Positions 24,801-38,114 of a stretch of 64,000 nucleotides of DNA are shown here, one piece after another (position 1 is the stretch's first letter; each line of letters opens with the position of its first letter). The stretch covers positions 1 through 64,000 of the forward strand of contig JAJIRX010001076.1 of NCBI GenBank assembly GCA_023853785.1, written 5' to 3'. The position numbers and the translations under genes were made by a program. The DNA is from Psilocybe azurescens (taxonomy: Eukaryota > Basidiomycota > Agaricomycetes > Agaricales > Agrocybaceae). The notes beneath the pieces are model-generated. The model saw only the letters and a list, made by a program, of their open reading frames with translations, had not been told where the DNA came from and ran no database searches.

Positions 24801-25079
24801 GCTCCACTGCCATATGTATCGAACGTGGGCCATGCTAAAAGTTAAAGCTGAATTTGAAGCTAAAAACTTGAAGCTGAAGTCTGGGGTGGATAGAAAAGGG
24901 ATTGGAAATTAGAGTGCACGAAGCACCATAACATAGAGAAACATGTAGGTATATTGGATATTTAGGCATTAAGGGCATCGCATCGTATAGAAAGCCAAAA
25001 TAAAAACGAAAAGCCAATAAATCATGAGTGTTGCGTGAGCACCACCCAAATTTCAGCCTAACCCCTCTTTTCATTTCCA
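24801..25079 (-). repeat. 3' flank of Q fragment 3
   Basis: Matches the sequence downstream of Q copies (compare 52560-52740 reverse complement and 59280-59400 reverse complement). It joins directly to the next 5' flank at about 24800, marking a head-to-tail module junction. Confidence 0.65.
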
Positions 25080-25370
25080 CACCGCCTCTTTTCTTTTGTC
25101 AATCAATCGAAACCGCTCGCCCGTGATCAAGGATCCAACGCATAACTCTCCCCCTCTTTCCCGTTCCCCTCTTCATTTACTTTCTTCCTGGCTAGCCGCC
25201 TCTTGCCCCTTGCCTCTCCTACGATTCACCTTGATCCACGGCCGCTCCGCTTCCTCGAACACGCGCAGTTCTACGGAGTATGTTGCGGTGAAGCGCCGAA
25301 ATTCTTCTGCCCAGCTCACGGGGTTTGCGTTGTCGTCCTCTTCCTCAGGAGACGGTTGCGAGAGTGGTTG
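25080..25370 (-). pseudogene. Q fragment 3 (C-terminal end only)
   Basis: On the minus strand this encodes the Q C-terminal segment, with EEFRRFTATYS and LRVFEEAER in the same order as residues near 46290-46360 of the long copy. Nothing of the catalytic-like domain is left. Confidence 0.7.
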
Positions 25371-26053
25371 TATATACTTTGTACCTTGCTTTAGAATAAT
25401 ACATACCTTGACTGTCCAAGAAAATAATAAAAGTAAAGACTAGACATGCCACGCAAAGCGGTGGCCCGCCACACCAAAACATAATAGAATTTCTTCAAGA
25501 TCCTCCAGCCATTCTTTGCACATGTTCTGAATGCTCCAGGAAGTCGCAGATAAGCTCCTCGAGCTCCAACGGAGTGAAAAACATGTCTATCGTATCTTCG
25601 TGACTAGTCCGGACGTTGTACGAACTTCGAAAATGACTGATCGACGTCCATACTAGTAATCAATGTACATCGTGGGACCTCAGAGACATTGGAAACGTGT
25701 TTACGGGGCCGAGGAAACTATTTGAAGCTAACCAAAATTAGTGTTCGTAAAGTCATTGAGTCATGAGTGCTGTAGCAACGACGCTTCGTATGTAATTTCT
25801 CGATCTCTCATGAACAGGGAACACGAAAGAACACAAAGGCGGCACCGAGCAGGGTTGGTAAAGCCAAAGATTGAGTCATATAGCAGCCGGTACTCTGCTA
25901 TTGGGGGCAAGCTTCGGGCCCGATTAGGCAACAGGTTGGATGGCTGCTCCAACGACTTGGCCACGACTCTATAGATTCCTTCACTAAATAAGTGAGGGCT
26001 CCATTAGAACTCGGACACTCATTTCTTCTACCCATCCACTGTTCGTTAAAGGG
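25371..26053. other. intergenic region upstream of the ABC transporter
   Basis: No gene recognised. This marks the end of the left repeat arm and the start of the central low-copy block; it should contain the transporter promoter. Confidence 0.5.
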
Positions 26054-29000
26054 ATGGCCGACTCGAATTCAATCCCTAAAGAGGCGAAGTCCAGTGGGCG
26101 ACAGAATTCTTTTGGCCAAAAAAAAGCGTCTACCGACAAAGACATAGAGCTCAGACCCCTGCAGGAGCAGAGTGAGAAGGATGCCAGTGTTGTCGATACC
26201 TCAGAAAAAAGCCATCCACTCCGCCTATAGGCTTTCGGGAACTATTTCGGTACGTCCTGCACCCATTGCAGTCTCCCTTGGTCATTTTTGCGCGAGGATT
26301 GAACATTTACTCACGTGGCAACTTCTCTAGGTACTCCACATGGTTTGAAGTGTTTATCAACTGGATTGGGATAGTAGCTGCTGTAACTGCTGGCGTAGCA
26401 CAGGTAAGCTTGTAAATCTTTGCTTGTCCGCCGTATTCTAACGTATTATTGTGCCACGATTCTAGCCAATGATGACTTTACTTTTGGAAGATTGACCGAG
26501 GACTTCGTCAATTTCGCCCGAGTTTCAGCCCAAGCACGGCAGAATATTCCAGGTGCGGCAAACCAGCTGGGACAGGCCGCGTCTGACTTCCGCCACGCCG
26601 CTGCAAAGAACGCTAGTTACCTTGTGTACATCGGTGGGTTCGATTTCGACGTTAATGTCCTGGTGTTTGACAAAGCAAATGAATGGCTCGACAGGCATCG
26701 GTATATACGTTTGCACGTATACATTCATGTACATTTGGGTGTACACCGGAGAGGTCAATGCCAAACGGATTCGAGAACGTTATCTTCAGGCGGTTTTGCG
26801 CCAGGATATTGCATTTTTCGACGGAGTGGGTCCTGGAGAGGTTGCGACACGGATTCAAACAGACACTCGTAAGTTTTACAGTACATGACATTGTTCAATA
26901 GTATGGCTTCTCACTTAGGGCACCCATATTTTAGACTTGGTACAGCTGGGTATGTCAGAGAAGGTTGCTCTCGTAGCAAACGCTGCTGGGGCATTTGTGG
27001 GCGGTTTTGCGCTGGCGTACGCAAGGTCTTGGCGTCTTGCTCTGGCGCTAACTTCGATTCTTCCCTGCATCGCTATTTCTGGCGCGGTGATCACAATCTT
27101 CAACGTTAAATTTAAGCAGTAAGCAAGCTTTGGATAGGGGATGTACCTCCAATACTGACTGTACTCTTACAGGCAGGCACTGAAACATGCAGCTGAGGGT
27201 GGGAGCCTTGCCGAAGAAGTCATTTCGACCGTTAGAACTGCCCAAGCGTTTGGCACACAGAGAATACTCACGGGGATCTACAACGGCCATATGGAAAAGG
27301 CATTGAAGATTGATATAAAGGCTGCGATCTCCCAGTCTGTAGGAATTGGAGCATTCTTTTTCGTACTATACTCTGCGTACGCGTTGGGTAAGTTTATGTT
27401 TCTTCTTCGAAAATAATGACTATAATAATGATTTTGTTTAGCATTTAGTTTTGGAACCACCCTGGTCAACTCAAATCACAGTAAGCTGATATCTCTAAAC
27501 CTTTCATGGCCATTTTTAAGGAATCTAAACCGTGAATTAAGTCAACGGCGGGCAAGCTATAAATGTGCTCCTATCGATTTTGGTTGGTTCAATGTCACTC
27601 TCGGTGCTTGCTGATGAGATGCAAGGTACGCACTACACTGTCTACACAGTTCTTGATGATATTTAGCTCATAAATATACATAGCAATTTCGAACGGGCGA
27701 AGCGCTGGAGCAAAGTTATTTGAAACAATCGAACGGGCTCCCGACATTGATTCGGCTGATCCCGGAGGATCCAAACCCCTGAAAGTAGACGGCAAGATTG
27801 TTCTGGAGGACGTCCATTTCAGCTACCCATCCCGACCTTCCATACAGGTGGCAAAAGGCTTGTCTATAACATTTGAAGCTGGGAAAACATCCGCACTGGT
27901 TGGTGCTTCGGGATCCGGGAAGTCCACCATAGTTTCACTTGTCGAGCGCTTCTACGATCCCACCCATGGTTCAGTCAAGTTGGATGGCCACAACCTCAAG
28001 GATCTCAATCTGAAGTGGCTTCGCTCGCAGATTGGGCTCGTTTCTCAAGAGCCTACCCTGTTCGGGACGACAGTCAAGCAGAATGTCGGCTATGGGTTGC
28101 TTGGAACAAAATACGAAGATGCGACTCAGGAGGAGAAAGACGTTTTGATCAGGGGAGCCTGCATAAAAGCGAATGCCCACGGATTTATCACACAACTTCC
28201 TCTTGGATACGATACCCTAGTCGGAGAACGCGGACTCCTTCTTTCTGGTGGGCAGAAACAGCGTGTAGCTATCGCTCGTGCCATCGTGTCCGATCCCAGG
28301 ATTTTATTGTTGGACGAAGCAACTAGCGCCCTCGACACTCAGTCTGAAGGCATAGTGCAGGATGCTTTGGATAAAGCCGCTAAGGGTGCGTTCAAAATAT
28401 ATATGATCAGTGCTCAATACCTTATTTTTCTGACCGCTTAGGCCGAACCACCATCACAATTGCCCATCGCCTCTCTACCGTTAAAGAAGCTGATGTCATA
28501 TTTGTTATGGACGATGGACTCGTACTAGAATCTGGTACCCACACCGATCTCCTCCAAAAAGGCGGCGCATATACCCGGCTTGTTGAAGCACAAAGACTAC
28601 GCGACGACGGGAATGCTCTGAATCCTGAGACAAAAGGGGATACAAATCTACACAGAAATATCTCTTTGGATCGCAAGCACACCAATCTATCCCTTGCCAG
28701 TGACGTTGAGCAAGGAATAGTCAACACTCCGAGTAAGCCCGAGAAAGACCACAGTTTATGGTACATCTTCAAGCGCATGGCCCCTTTGTGCCGGAATCAG
28801 TGGTACAACTACGCTATGGCGGCAGTCCTCGCTTGCAGTGAGCATTTCTCCATTATCTGACGTGTGAAACCGACCTAACTGTTTCAAACAGTATACGGCA
28901 TGGTTTATCCGGCCTTTGGGATCGTTTTTGCCAAGGGTATCAATCTATTTTCACTCGAAAACAAGGCCGATCGACGATTCCAGGCCGACAGGACTGCACT

Positions 29001-31255
29001 TTGGTTGGTATTTATTTTCCTGTTCCTATTTTTGCTGAATCATAGTGTCTAAACAGGCTTTTATAATCGCAATTATTACCGCACTTGCGCTTGGCATTCA
29101 AAACAAATTATGGGCCGAGGCGGCCGCTGATATCACCTCCCAACTTCGTACACAAAGTTTCAAGGCAATACTGCGACAGGACGGTACATGGTCTCTTTAA
29201 TTATTCCGATTCCGATTACTCACTCTTCTACCTAAAGTTGGCTTCTTTGACGAAGATGAGAACAGTGTAAGCCTCAAGGCCAATTTCTAATATTCAAACT
29301 GCACTCACAAACCTCGACAGACCGGGAGTCTGATTTCGCGGCTGAGCCAAAATCCACAGAAGTTTGAGGGCTTAGCGGGCGCCACCCTTGGCGTTTTCAT
29401 ACAGACAACTGCAACCGTCGTTGCAGGTTCAGTTCTTGGACTCGTATTTGTTTGGCAGATCGGGCTTGTTGGGATCGGTGAGCAACATGAATGTAACATC
29501 TCGACATAGATCTCAATATGTCCTTTAGCTTGTACACCGGCTCTCATCGCCGTTGGCTATGTTCGCTTGGTGAGTACTCATAATCATTCGCTTGCTATTT
29601 TCTCCTCATTGACCGTTTATTATAGATTGTAATCGTACAGAAAGACAAAAAGAATAGAAAGGCTCATGAAGACTCGGCCCAGCTGGCATGTGAGGCTGTG
29701 GGATCAATCCGTACTGTGGCAGCGCTGGGAAGGGAGGATGACTGTTTACGGATGTACAGCCAAAGCTTGGAGGAACCTCTGCGCAAATCGAATATCACGG
29801 CAATATGGAGCGGTATGCTGTATGCATTGTCACAGGCACTCAGCTTTTTCGTCATAGCCCTTGTGTTCTGGTATGGTTCCGGTACTGGTATCTCGGGGAG
29901 ATTGCAGCCTGTTCCATTTTTCATCGGTCTTATGGTGAGTTGCATTTCGGGGATGTTTGAAGAGTACCATTGTATTCATTGTCCCTCTCTCAGAGCACGA
30001 CCTTCAGTGCGATACAAGCTGGAAATGTGCTTTCATACGTTCCCGATGTATCTGCAGCGACAGGCGCTGGTTCCGATATCGTCAAGCTCCTTGACAAGGT
30101 TCCAGAGGTCGACGCTGAATCCAAAGGTGGGATTGTTGTCCAGGAGAAGGCCATCCAAGGCCATATACGCTTCGAAAATGTTCATTTCCGATATCCGACT
30201 CGTCCTACTGTTCGTGTATTGCGTGGTCTATCGATAGAGGTCCAGCCTGGCACGTATATTGCACTTGTTGGGGCAAGTGGATCAGGCAAAAGTACAGCGT
30301 GAGCGTTTTTTTTTTTTTCGGACGTTTCTCAGACGATTAATTTCCAAAATAGAATTCAGCTTCTTGAAAGGTTTTATGATCCTCTTTCAGGAGAAATATA
30401 TGTACGTTCTTCCCTGTCGCTTGTCTTATGTCTGATATTGACAGTGTATCCTCTCTTTTATCAGCTGGACGGCCAAAAGATCAGTGAATTAAACGTCCAG
30501 GAATATCGCAAACATCTGGCCCTTGTCTCCCAGGAACCAACCCTGTACTCTGGCTCAGTCAAGTTCAACATCTTACTCGGGGCCATAAAACCCCACTCCG
30601 AAGTCTCACAGGAAGAAATAGAGAGTGCCTGTCGAAGTGCCAACATTTTGGAGTTCATCCAAAGTCTTCCTCAGTACGTGACATTGAAAATCCTGCATTA
30701 TCGACGATATTGATCGTGGCTATCTCTCAGGGGCTTCGATACCGAAGTTGGAGGAAAGGGTACACAATTATCTGGAGGCCAAAAACGTTGGTTATACGCT
30801 TATGATGTCCGAGACTACTTTATTGATATATGTATATTTCTTCATCAGAACGCATCGCCATCGCACGCGCCTTGCTGCGAAACCCCAAAGTCCTCTTGTT
30901 AGACGAAGTAAGCCTGAATTAAACAAATATCTTTGTTTTTCTTAGACGAGTTTGTTTCCAGGCTACCTCCGCTCTTGATTCGTCTTCCGAGAAGGTAGTG
31001 CAAGCGGCCTTGGACCAGGCTGCCAGAGGGAGAACGACAATTGCTATCGCTCATAGATTATCCACCATTCAGAACGCCGATCGCATGTACGTCTTTCTTT
31101 CAGTGCGTCGCGTATTGTGTTGCTCATGCCTATATCTACCCTAGCTACTTCATAAAGAGGGCCGAGTAAGCGAGACGGGAACCCACGACGAGTTATTGGC
31201 TCAGCGAGACGACTACTATGATTACGTGCTGCTTCAGGGTTTGAGCAAAGAGTGA
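26054..31255 (+). CDS. full-length ABCB-type (MDR/Ste6-like) ABC transporter
   Basis: An ATP-driven exporter of the plasma or internal membrane, with domain order TMD-NBD-TMD-NBD spread over many short-intron exons. The start at 26054 opens an acidic N-terminal tail, followed by [16 protein letters not shown] and the first membrane domain. NBD1 (27770-28520) has Walker [10 protein letters not shown], the signature LSGGQKQR, and [12 protein letters not shown]. The second membrane domain runs from about 28890 to 29960. NBD2 (30070-31255) has GASGSGKST (30268-30298), LSGGQK, VLLLDE and ATSALD, each intact but separated by introns. The stop is at 31253-31255. Substrate cannot be told from sequence; relatives export drugs, lipids or farnesylated pheromone. 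Apparent one-base gaps occur at the poly-A run near 26210, the T run near 26482 and near 31155. All catalytic motifs are present, so a working gene with consensus errors is likely. It is convergent with the GH3 gene. Confidence 0.93.
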
Positions 31256-31650
31256 GAAATGGATGGTTTGAACCGTCGTGCAAGTTTCTATCAGCCTATA
31301 ACGCTCTCGGTTCATCGACGATGACATGGTTTCCATGTGTTTTGGCTCTTTCTTTTACTACTCAAATTTCCTCTCTGCCTCGTTCGCCCCTCTTTTTTAA
31401 AACGTTCTTTAGGACATTACTTGTCAAATAGACAGATATATACCCTTGTCATGTTTTTACACTCGTTAAACTGTACCAATTCTATAAATTATGGAATTGG
31501 TGATACATTGGTCTAATTATGTGAAGGCTGGCTGTCTTTACAGTCATCGTTATATTGCTTATCCGCCTGATAATACAAATCATTGATATCCGGTGTGCTA
31601 TCAATCATACCGGGTGCATAAGAAATATAGAGAGATACACAGAAAAGTTC
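31256..31650. other. convergent intergenic region between ABC and GH3 genes
   Basis: About 400 bp AT-rich spacer holding the 3' untranslated regions of two genes that point toward each other. Confidence 0.6.
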
Positions 31651-34600
31651 TCAAATACCCTTCCACTCAAACCCACGTACAATCTCGAAGGTTCCCTCCA
31701 AAGGCAGCTTATCACTCGCCGTACCAACTTTAACACCCCACACTCCTCGCTCAACAGCCCACGTATCGTACATTTCGCTCCAATACGACACTGCATACTT
31801 GTCCAGCACAACTTCCACCTTTTTCGTCTCCCCAGGTGCGAGGTCCTTCACTTTCGAGAAGCCTTTCAACTGGAGAAGGGGGTGGGAGAGCTCGGATGTA
31901 GTCGGGGCCGCGATGTAGATCTGGACGACCTCTGAGCCGGTGATGGTACCTGTGTTGGTGACGTTGAGCGAGACGGTGAGCGAAAATTCTGATCCTGTTA
32001 TGGATGGCTGGGAGAGTGAGTGGTCCTTGAGCTCAAAAGTCGTGTATGAGAGGCCGTGGCTTGTAACGAAGACGATTTGTCAGCTATCATGACCGAAAGT
32101 AGGAAGGAAAAATATCTACCCGAATGCGTAGATGGGCTTGATGTTTCGATGTTGATAGTGTTTGTATCCCTATAAAATGGTTATAAAACGTCAGACAACG
32201 ACGGCGAGTATAATTTTATTGCATCGGTATGCGTCGAGGAGAGGCTGACATACCACATAAAGATCCTCCGCGTATCTGACCTTTCCATCTTCTGAGTGGA
32301 AATGTCCATACGAGGGGATATCCTCCTCCCTCTTCGGGAATGTAAGCGACAATTTAGCAGATGGATTCTGCTTTCCAAAGAGCACATCCGCAATGGCATC
32401 ACCAGAGGCGTTTCCCAAGTACCATGCGTGGATATGACCAGGCACTGACTCTGCCCACGGCATCGTAATAGCAGACCCCTACAATAGACGAAGAAATAGA
32501 AAGAGATCAGAGTGTGAATTTCAGGGAAACAAGAACAAAGTTCGTCGATAGTGACTAAGCGTGGGGGACTCACGGATTGAGTGACGACTACCGTCTTAGG
32601 ATTCGCAGCGACGAGCTTAGACACGAGCTCGTCTGTGCGTCCGGGCAGAGCAAGCGTCGTCCTGTCGTAACCCTCAGTCTCCCAGTCGGAGTTGAGGCCG
32701 ACGACGGCGATGACGACGTCTGCGTCCTTCGCGAGTTGGACCGCGTTGGCCATAAGCTCATCGGAGTCTTCGACAGGGGCACCTCCAAGGCGCACACCCG
32801 GGTTACTGAAAGCAAAACAAAAGCAATTGAAAGGTCAGATAAAGGAAAGCAAGGTGAGAGAAACTAGACAAGGACTGACCTATCCATGAGCATCTCGTCT
32901 TCGTCTCCATCAGCAGGAGACCGGACGTTGCAGAACTCGACGAGGATGTCGTGTTTGGTGCCGGCTTTCGCCTCGAACGTGCCCTTCTCCTCTATAGACG
33001 CACAGCCGAAGAAGTCTTCGCCGCGGACTTGTCTCGTCCAGTTGTCGATGATCAACTTGCCATCGACCCACAACTAAAAAAAGAACGAATACCCCAAGTC
33101 AGCTCTCCATTTTTCTTCCGAGTCCTCTTCAGCCTTGAGTGCGGGACCAATGAAGGACAAGAACACCAATCAGATTTCAAAACGCACCTTGGCTCGTCCA
33201 GCAGCAGTCAGTCCGAACTCAAACAAACAGTCCTTCTCTCTGGGTTTCAGCTGGCCCCGGAGCTTCATCGTCCACCGCTTCGTGATCCCCTTGGGGTGGT
33301 CCACGCTCACAAAGATGCGCGTCTCGTCGACCAGCATCTCCTCGTACACCTCTTCCCTAGCCTGCATGCTCTCGTCATCGATGTGCGCGTGCCACGATGC
33401 GATCCAGCCGCGCTCGCCCGAGGGCGTGAAGATGTCGTAGTCGAGCGAGGGCATCGTTTTGTATGCTACATGCAAGTAAGTAGATAAGCAGGTAGTTCAT
33501 GTTAACGGTTGAAAACACATGCCTCTTGATCCCTCGCTATACGTGACCTCCACCTCCACGCCCTCCGTCTTCCCCACCTCTTCAAGTGCCCGAACGATCC
33601 CCTCGTACGGGCTGACGAAGCTCGCTTTGAGCGCCGCCGATCCTCCCCGCTCAGCACGATCGCCTTCGCGTTCGGGCCGACCACAGCGACTTTGGTTTTC
33701 GTCTTATTGCTCTTCGAGAGGCGAATAGGGAGAATGGAGCCTTCGTTCCGCAGGAGGACGATGGACTGCGCTGCCACGCTGCGCAGCAGGTCTTTGGACT
33801 CTTGTGTGTCGACTGTGCGCTCGCGGCCGTCTCCGTCGAGGATCTGGGGGTGAGAATGAGGATGAGGATGAGAGTGTGCACTTGAACCCGCAATTCAGGG
33901 GGAAGAGAAACAAGTTCGGAACCAAACGCACCTCAGGCGCACCCGCCGCGCACTTCTTGACCATCTCGAGCACCTTGCCCGCGCGTGCCTTCACTGTGCG
34001 GACCGTGACCTTGCGCGCGTCGATCGCACGCGACACGAGGTTCAGCGTGCGCCATTTGTTGGTGCCGGGCATCTCGAGGTCGAGGCCTGCGTTGAGCGCG
34101 TGTGAGATGCTGTATACTCCGAACCTATCGAGAAATGAGGAATAAACAGCGTTGTAAGCAAGAATGGACTCATGAGGATGGAGATGGGAGATGGGAATGG
34201 GGAGTGGGTGTTTTCAAACGTACCAGTCGCTCATAATCTGTTTAAAGAATAGAATCATTAGTGCATGTTTACAACATGCGTACGTGGAGGGATAGATATG
34301 CTAAATCACCATTCCGTCGAATTTCCACTCCTCTCTGAGAATCTTGGTGAGCAGAAAAGGGTTCTCCGAGGCGTGCGTGCCGTTTACGCGGTTGTACCTG
34401 TGCAAATGGCATATGCGCGTCGTTAATATTGGTAGATCGGTATAAATGAAATAAAATGAGAAATAGCAAGATGGATAGCCTGGTGAACCCGTGAACAGGT
34501 GAAGAGAAAAAGTTAAGAGGACGAGAGATGAGATGTTCAATACAATACAACACATGGCAGATAATTCAGCCAGTGACCCAATCCAATCATGTCAGGCCAC

Positions 34601-36289
34601 TCAGCCCGCCCGCCCGCCCGCCCGCCCGTCCGCCCGTCCGCCCCCATCTTCATTGCAATCGAAACCAAAAACCAAAAATAAAGGAAAGAAACACAAACAC
34701 TGAAGAAACACAAAACAAAACTCAAACAAGCACTCACGCAGTCATATAGGCCCACGGTCCCGCGTGCTTCTGCGCGAGCATGAACGGCATCAGGTAGATC
34801 TCGCGCAGCGCGCGGGGGACAGGATGCTGTCATACGCGAAGCGGTCATTTTCTTTGTCGTTCGCGCTGTTTGGGGAGTGGGAGAGAGGAAGAGGGGAAGA
34901 GGGGAGGGGAGGGGTGTGGAAGTGGAAGTGGAAGTGTGGGAGGGATTCGGGAGTGGGGAGACATCGAGGAGGGCGAGACATTGGGCGTGAAGGCGGGAGA
35001 CCACGTTAGTAAAGAAACTGGCATCACAGGGAAGGGCCACGAAGGGACGTACACGAAATGCTTGATCGTCGTCCCGATCCCGCCACTCTGCACGCCGTTG
35101 ATGTACGCCGCGGCGATGTGGCCCGACAGGAAGGGGTCTTCTGAGAAACTCTCGAAGCTCTATTATATATTGATTTATGTTTTGAATTTTGAACGGAGAA
35201 CGAGAACGGGACGTACCCTTCCGCCAAGTGGGTTCTATCCAAACCAAAAACAAAAAGCATACTCAATCAAGCCAGCTTAACACAGAAATCAAAACTCTAC
35301 TCAACTCACCCGCTGGATATTACACGTCGGCGCCAGTATAAGTGACGCCGCGCGCAGCTTGGCTTCTTCGGCGAGGAGCTGGCGCCCGACTTCGTGGATG
35401 AGCACAGGGTCGAACGTCGCACCGAGGGCGGTGGATGACTAGGGGAGGGGAGAGGAGGGGGGTTAGAATTTGGTTGGGGGGGAGAGTAGAGGGACGAGGG
35501 TGACGCGGGAGGGTGACGCGGGAGGGAGATGAGGGAGGGAGTAAGGTCAGAGTATGCGGTAAATGTTGAACGTTGAACGTTGACGTTAGAGAGAGAAGAG
35601 GGTAGCGAATGTGGTTCGATGAGAAAAGAGGGAGGGGGAGGGGGAGGGGGAGGGGGGGAGGGTACAGGGAGAGGCTTAAAAGAGGAGGGAGGAGGGAGGG
35701 ACTTACTGGGAGACACTTCGCCGGTGTACCCATGAAGAAATGGTTGCCTCTCAGTCCATTTGGTCCGTCGCTGACCTGTGTGTGTGCATGAGTCAGAATG
35801 TTGAAGAGGACCCGGAAGATCGTAGGGTGAGGAGGAGGAGGAGGAGGAGAGGAGAAGAAGAAATTTACTAAGAGAAGAGAAGAGAGGAAGATAAAACGAA
35901 TTGAACAGAACAAAAGGAGAGAAGAAGAAAGCACACAGAGAGGAACGAATGCACGAAGAATAGAGAGATGGATGAGGATGAGAACACGATGGGAAAGGAA
36001 GACAAGACAGAGAGAGGAAGACAAGACGAAGCGCAAGGAACAAAAGGCGCCGGTGAAGAGAAGAAAAGACGAAGGGAGAAAAGAAGAAGAGAAGGAGAGA
36101 ATCCGACGAAGAGAAGAAAGAGCACACAGAGAGAGATAAAAAAATGCACCTTGATCGCAGGCACCCCGAGGCGCTCCACCGCATGCGTGTGCCAGAACCC
36201 GACGCCCGCAGTGAGGAGGATGGCTTCTTCCGTCGTCAGGTTGTCGAGCACGTCAGGGATAGATGCAGATGCGAAGTCGGAGGGGGCAT
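31651..36289 (-). CDS. GH3 family beta-glucosidase with PA14 insert
   Basis: Hydrolyses terminal beta-glucosides such as cellobiose or aryl-glucosides. From the start near 36289 (a base appears missing in ATGCCCCC) it reads [84 protein letters not shown] and FDGMIMSDW. The Asp of SDW is the GH3 nucleophile. The second domain includes [15 protein letters not shown] and [15 protein letters not shown]14 module (about 32860-33480) shows [15 protein letters not shown]. The fibronectin-like C-terminal domain ends in [12 protein letters not shown] at 31651. No secretion signal is visible, so it may be intracellular. Frame breaks sit at C or G runs (36282, 34825, 33648). Two introns are unusually purine-rich and long (around 35440-35700 and 35780-36140). 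Confidence 0.92.
34603..34643. repeat. (CCCG)n microsatellite in a GH3 intron
   Basis: Tandem CCCG/CCGT units, about ten copies. Confidence 0.85.
35440..36130. repeat. polypurine introns of the GH3 gene
   Basis: Two introns of the GH3 gene consist almost wholly of G and A on the plus strand, including several tandem GGGGGA units at about 35630-35665. Minus-strand open frames here are Ser/Leu/Pro low-complexity and are not genes. Confidence 0.7.
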
Positions 36290-36689
36290 GGTGAGTTTGT
36301 GGGTTGTTGTTTATCTATTAAAAAATTGGATGGATAAGTTGAACGAGAGAGAAAGTCCGTTCGTCGGGATGCATGCACATACCCTTGAGTAGTCAGTAGC
36401 AGCTACAAGCGTAAGAATAGATGCGGGGTACAATTGACGTGGTACAATACAATACAATCGACTGCCACTCGGCACTCAAAAGCTGGGGTAAGTATCGCCA
36501 TCTTTTATAGCCGTAGGTCCGTAGCCATAACCGTTGTGGGGAAGGGGAAGGCTCAAGGCACTGATATAGGGGCCTCCGAGGATATTCCGGATGTAACACA
36601 ACTGTTCACGCATGAACGCATATCCAGTGATGCACAGAACAGCTGACCCAGTTGAAGGCCCCAGACGAGCGGCAGACGAGCCAAACGTG

Positions 36690-37366
36690 GCAGTTTAGAT
36701 CCTTTCTAAGGGAATTTGCAGGCGATGATGCATGTGCGGCGCTGGTTTTAGAGTGAGGTTATCAGAATTCTTTGTCTAGAGCGGCCGATGGAACAAAGGA
36801 TGATGATAGAAGGGAGAAGGTTGGTGTGTCATTGGAGGTTCTCGTGAAGTCCGAGTCGAACGAACGATGCTAGTCCGAGTGCTCGTTATTGAATGTGACT
36901 GTTGCCCTGAGTTGTCACGCGCGAATAGATTTTCCTCGATTTCCGGCCTCTCCATCCTTGGTGTACACGGGCGGCAAAGTCGCGAAACGGTGGTCTTGTT
37001 GGCTGCAGAATAACTGGAACGACACACCCTGTCTTCAGCTGGGCTTATTAAGTCAATTTTAGCCTGTCCGCGTCTTAAATAGCATTGACTAATAGTGGTT
37101 CGAGGGTAGATAACATAGTTATCCACGACCACATCCTTATGATCATCTCTAGCCGATGGTTGGAGCAGCGAGGAGAAACCACGGAGAATTCGAATTCAAG
37201 CGCTGAGTAAAAGCTCCAGATGGCCATCTATTCGAAGAAATGAAGGCCCACCATAGCTAAAGTCTCCCAGGTCGTCCCACCATCAATGAATCTAATCTTA
37301 TCTCCTATCCCTAACCAATCAAATCAGCGCCGATCACATTGATCACGATCGATCACAAAATTCATT
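36690..37366 (+). repeat. 5' flank of Q fragment 4
   Basis: Begins with AGATCCTTTCTAAGGGAATT and continues with the shared 5' flank of Q copies, including ATAACATAGTTATCCACGAC near 37105, ending at AAAATTCATTT. Confidence 0.8.
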
Positions 37367-37560
37367 TCAACGTACTTCTCCGAAATGCGCGTATTCGAGG
37401 ACGCGGGGCGGCGGCGGAGAGAGGTGAATCGGGCGAGAGGAAAGGGGCGGTTGGCGAGGGTGAAGAGGAAGGAGAGGGGAAGGTTAAAAGGAAGGTGTGA
37501 TAGTTGAAAACAAAGAGGAGGGGGACTGTGTTGGAGCCTTGAGGGCAGGTGGTCGGTCGG
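37367..37560 (+). pseudogene. Q fragment 4 (internal deletion derivative)
   Basis: The 5' flank up to AAAATTCATTT joins directly to the C-terminal coding segment (ACTTCTCCGAAATGCG, then EMRVFEDAGRRRR-type coding). Compared with 44360-46310 the whole gene body of about 1.95 kb is missing. What remains is a short deletion product. Confidence 0.8.
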
Positions 37561-38114
37561 TTTTAAAAAGAACGGCGGGTGTGATGATGATGAGGTGGGC
37601 CTACTAATAATATTCGTGATTCACTGGCTTTTCGTTTTAATTTGCGCTTTCCATGCTATGTGATGTACTTAATGCTTAAATATACGTGCCTTTCAACATT
37701 ATGCACTGTAATTTCAAATTCGTTTTCTATCCAACCCGGACTTCAGCTTCAGGTTTGAATTTCTCTGACATATAAATTACTCATTTCCATACCTTAGTTC
37801 CTGGTCTCTTACATCAACGAACGAAGACTCTTTCCTTTCTTTCCAGGTTTTCTTAACCACCATCATCCTAGTGAGGCTTGTCGCACATGGCAGCCCTTCA
37901 TTTCGAGCTTATTGTAATATCCGCTGGTGACTGGTCATGTTCTCAAATTAGCTGCAATGGATCTTTATTACAATAACAAAATACTATGTCAGCTATCTTA
38001 TAACCGATATATGTGTACGTTTTTCTTTTTTATCTCTTCATATATACGCGCCTTCCTTCCAGCCCAACCTTTGAATTGAATTTGATTTACGAAACTATGT
38101 ACTGCTCGGGTCGT
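37561..38114. repeat. spacer between Q and hydrophobin-like gene, copy 1
   Basis: Shared with 46440-46871 and 60990-61286: TTTGTTTTAATTTG-type phrase, CTTAATGCTTAAATATAC, then GAATTTGATTTACGAAA. The spacing shows that Q (+) and the hydrophobin-like gene (-) were duplicated as one unit. Confidence 0.65.

Noticed and set aside
34537..36251. Minus-strand Ser/Leu/Pro-rich proteins of 238-292 codons
   Set aside because: These are reads through polypurine introns of the GH3 gene.
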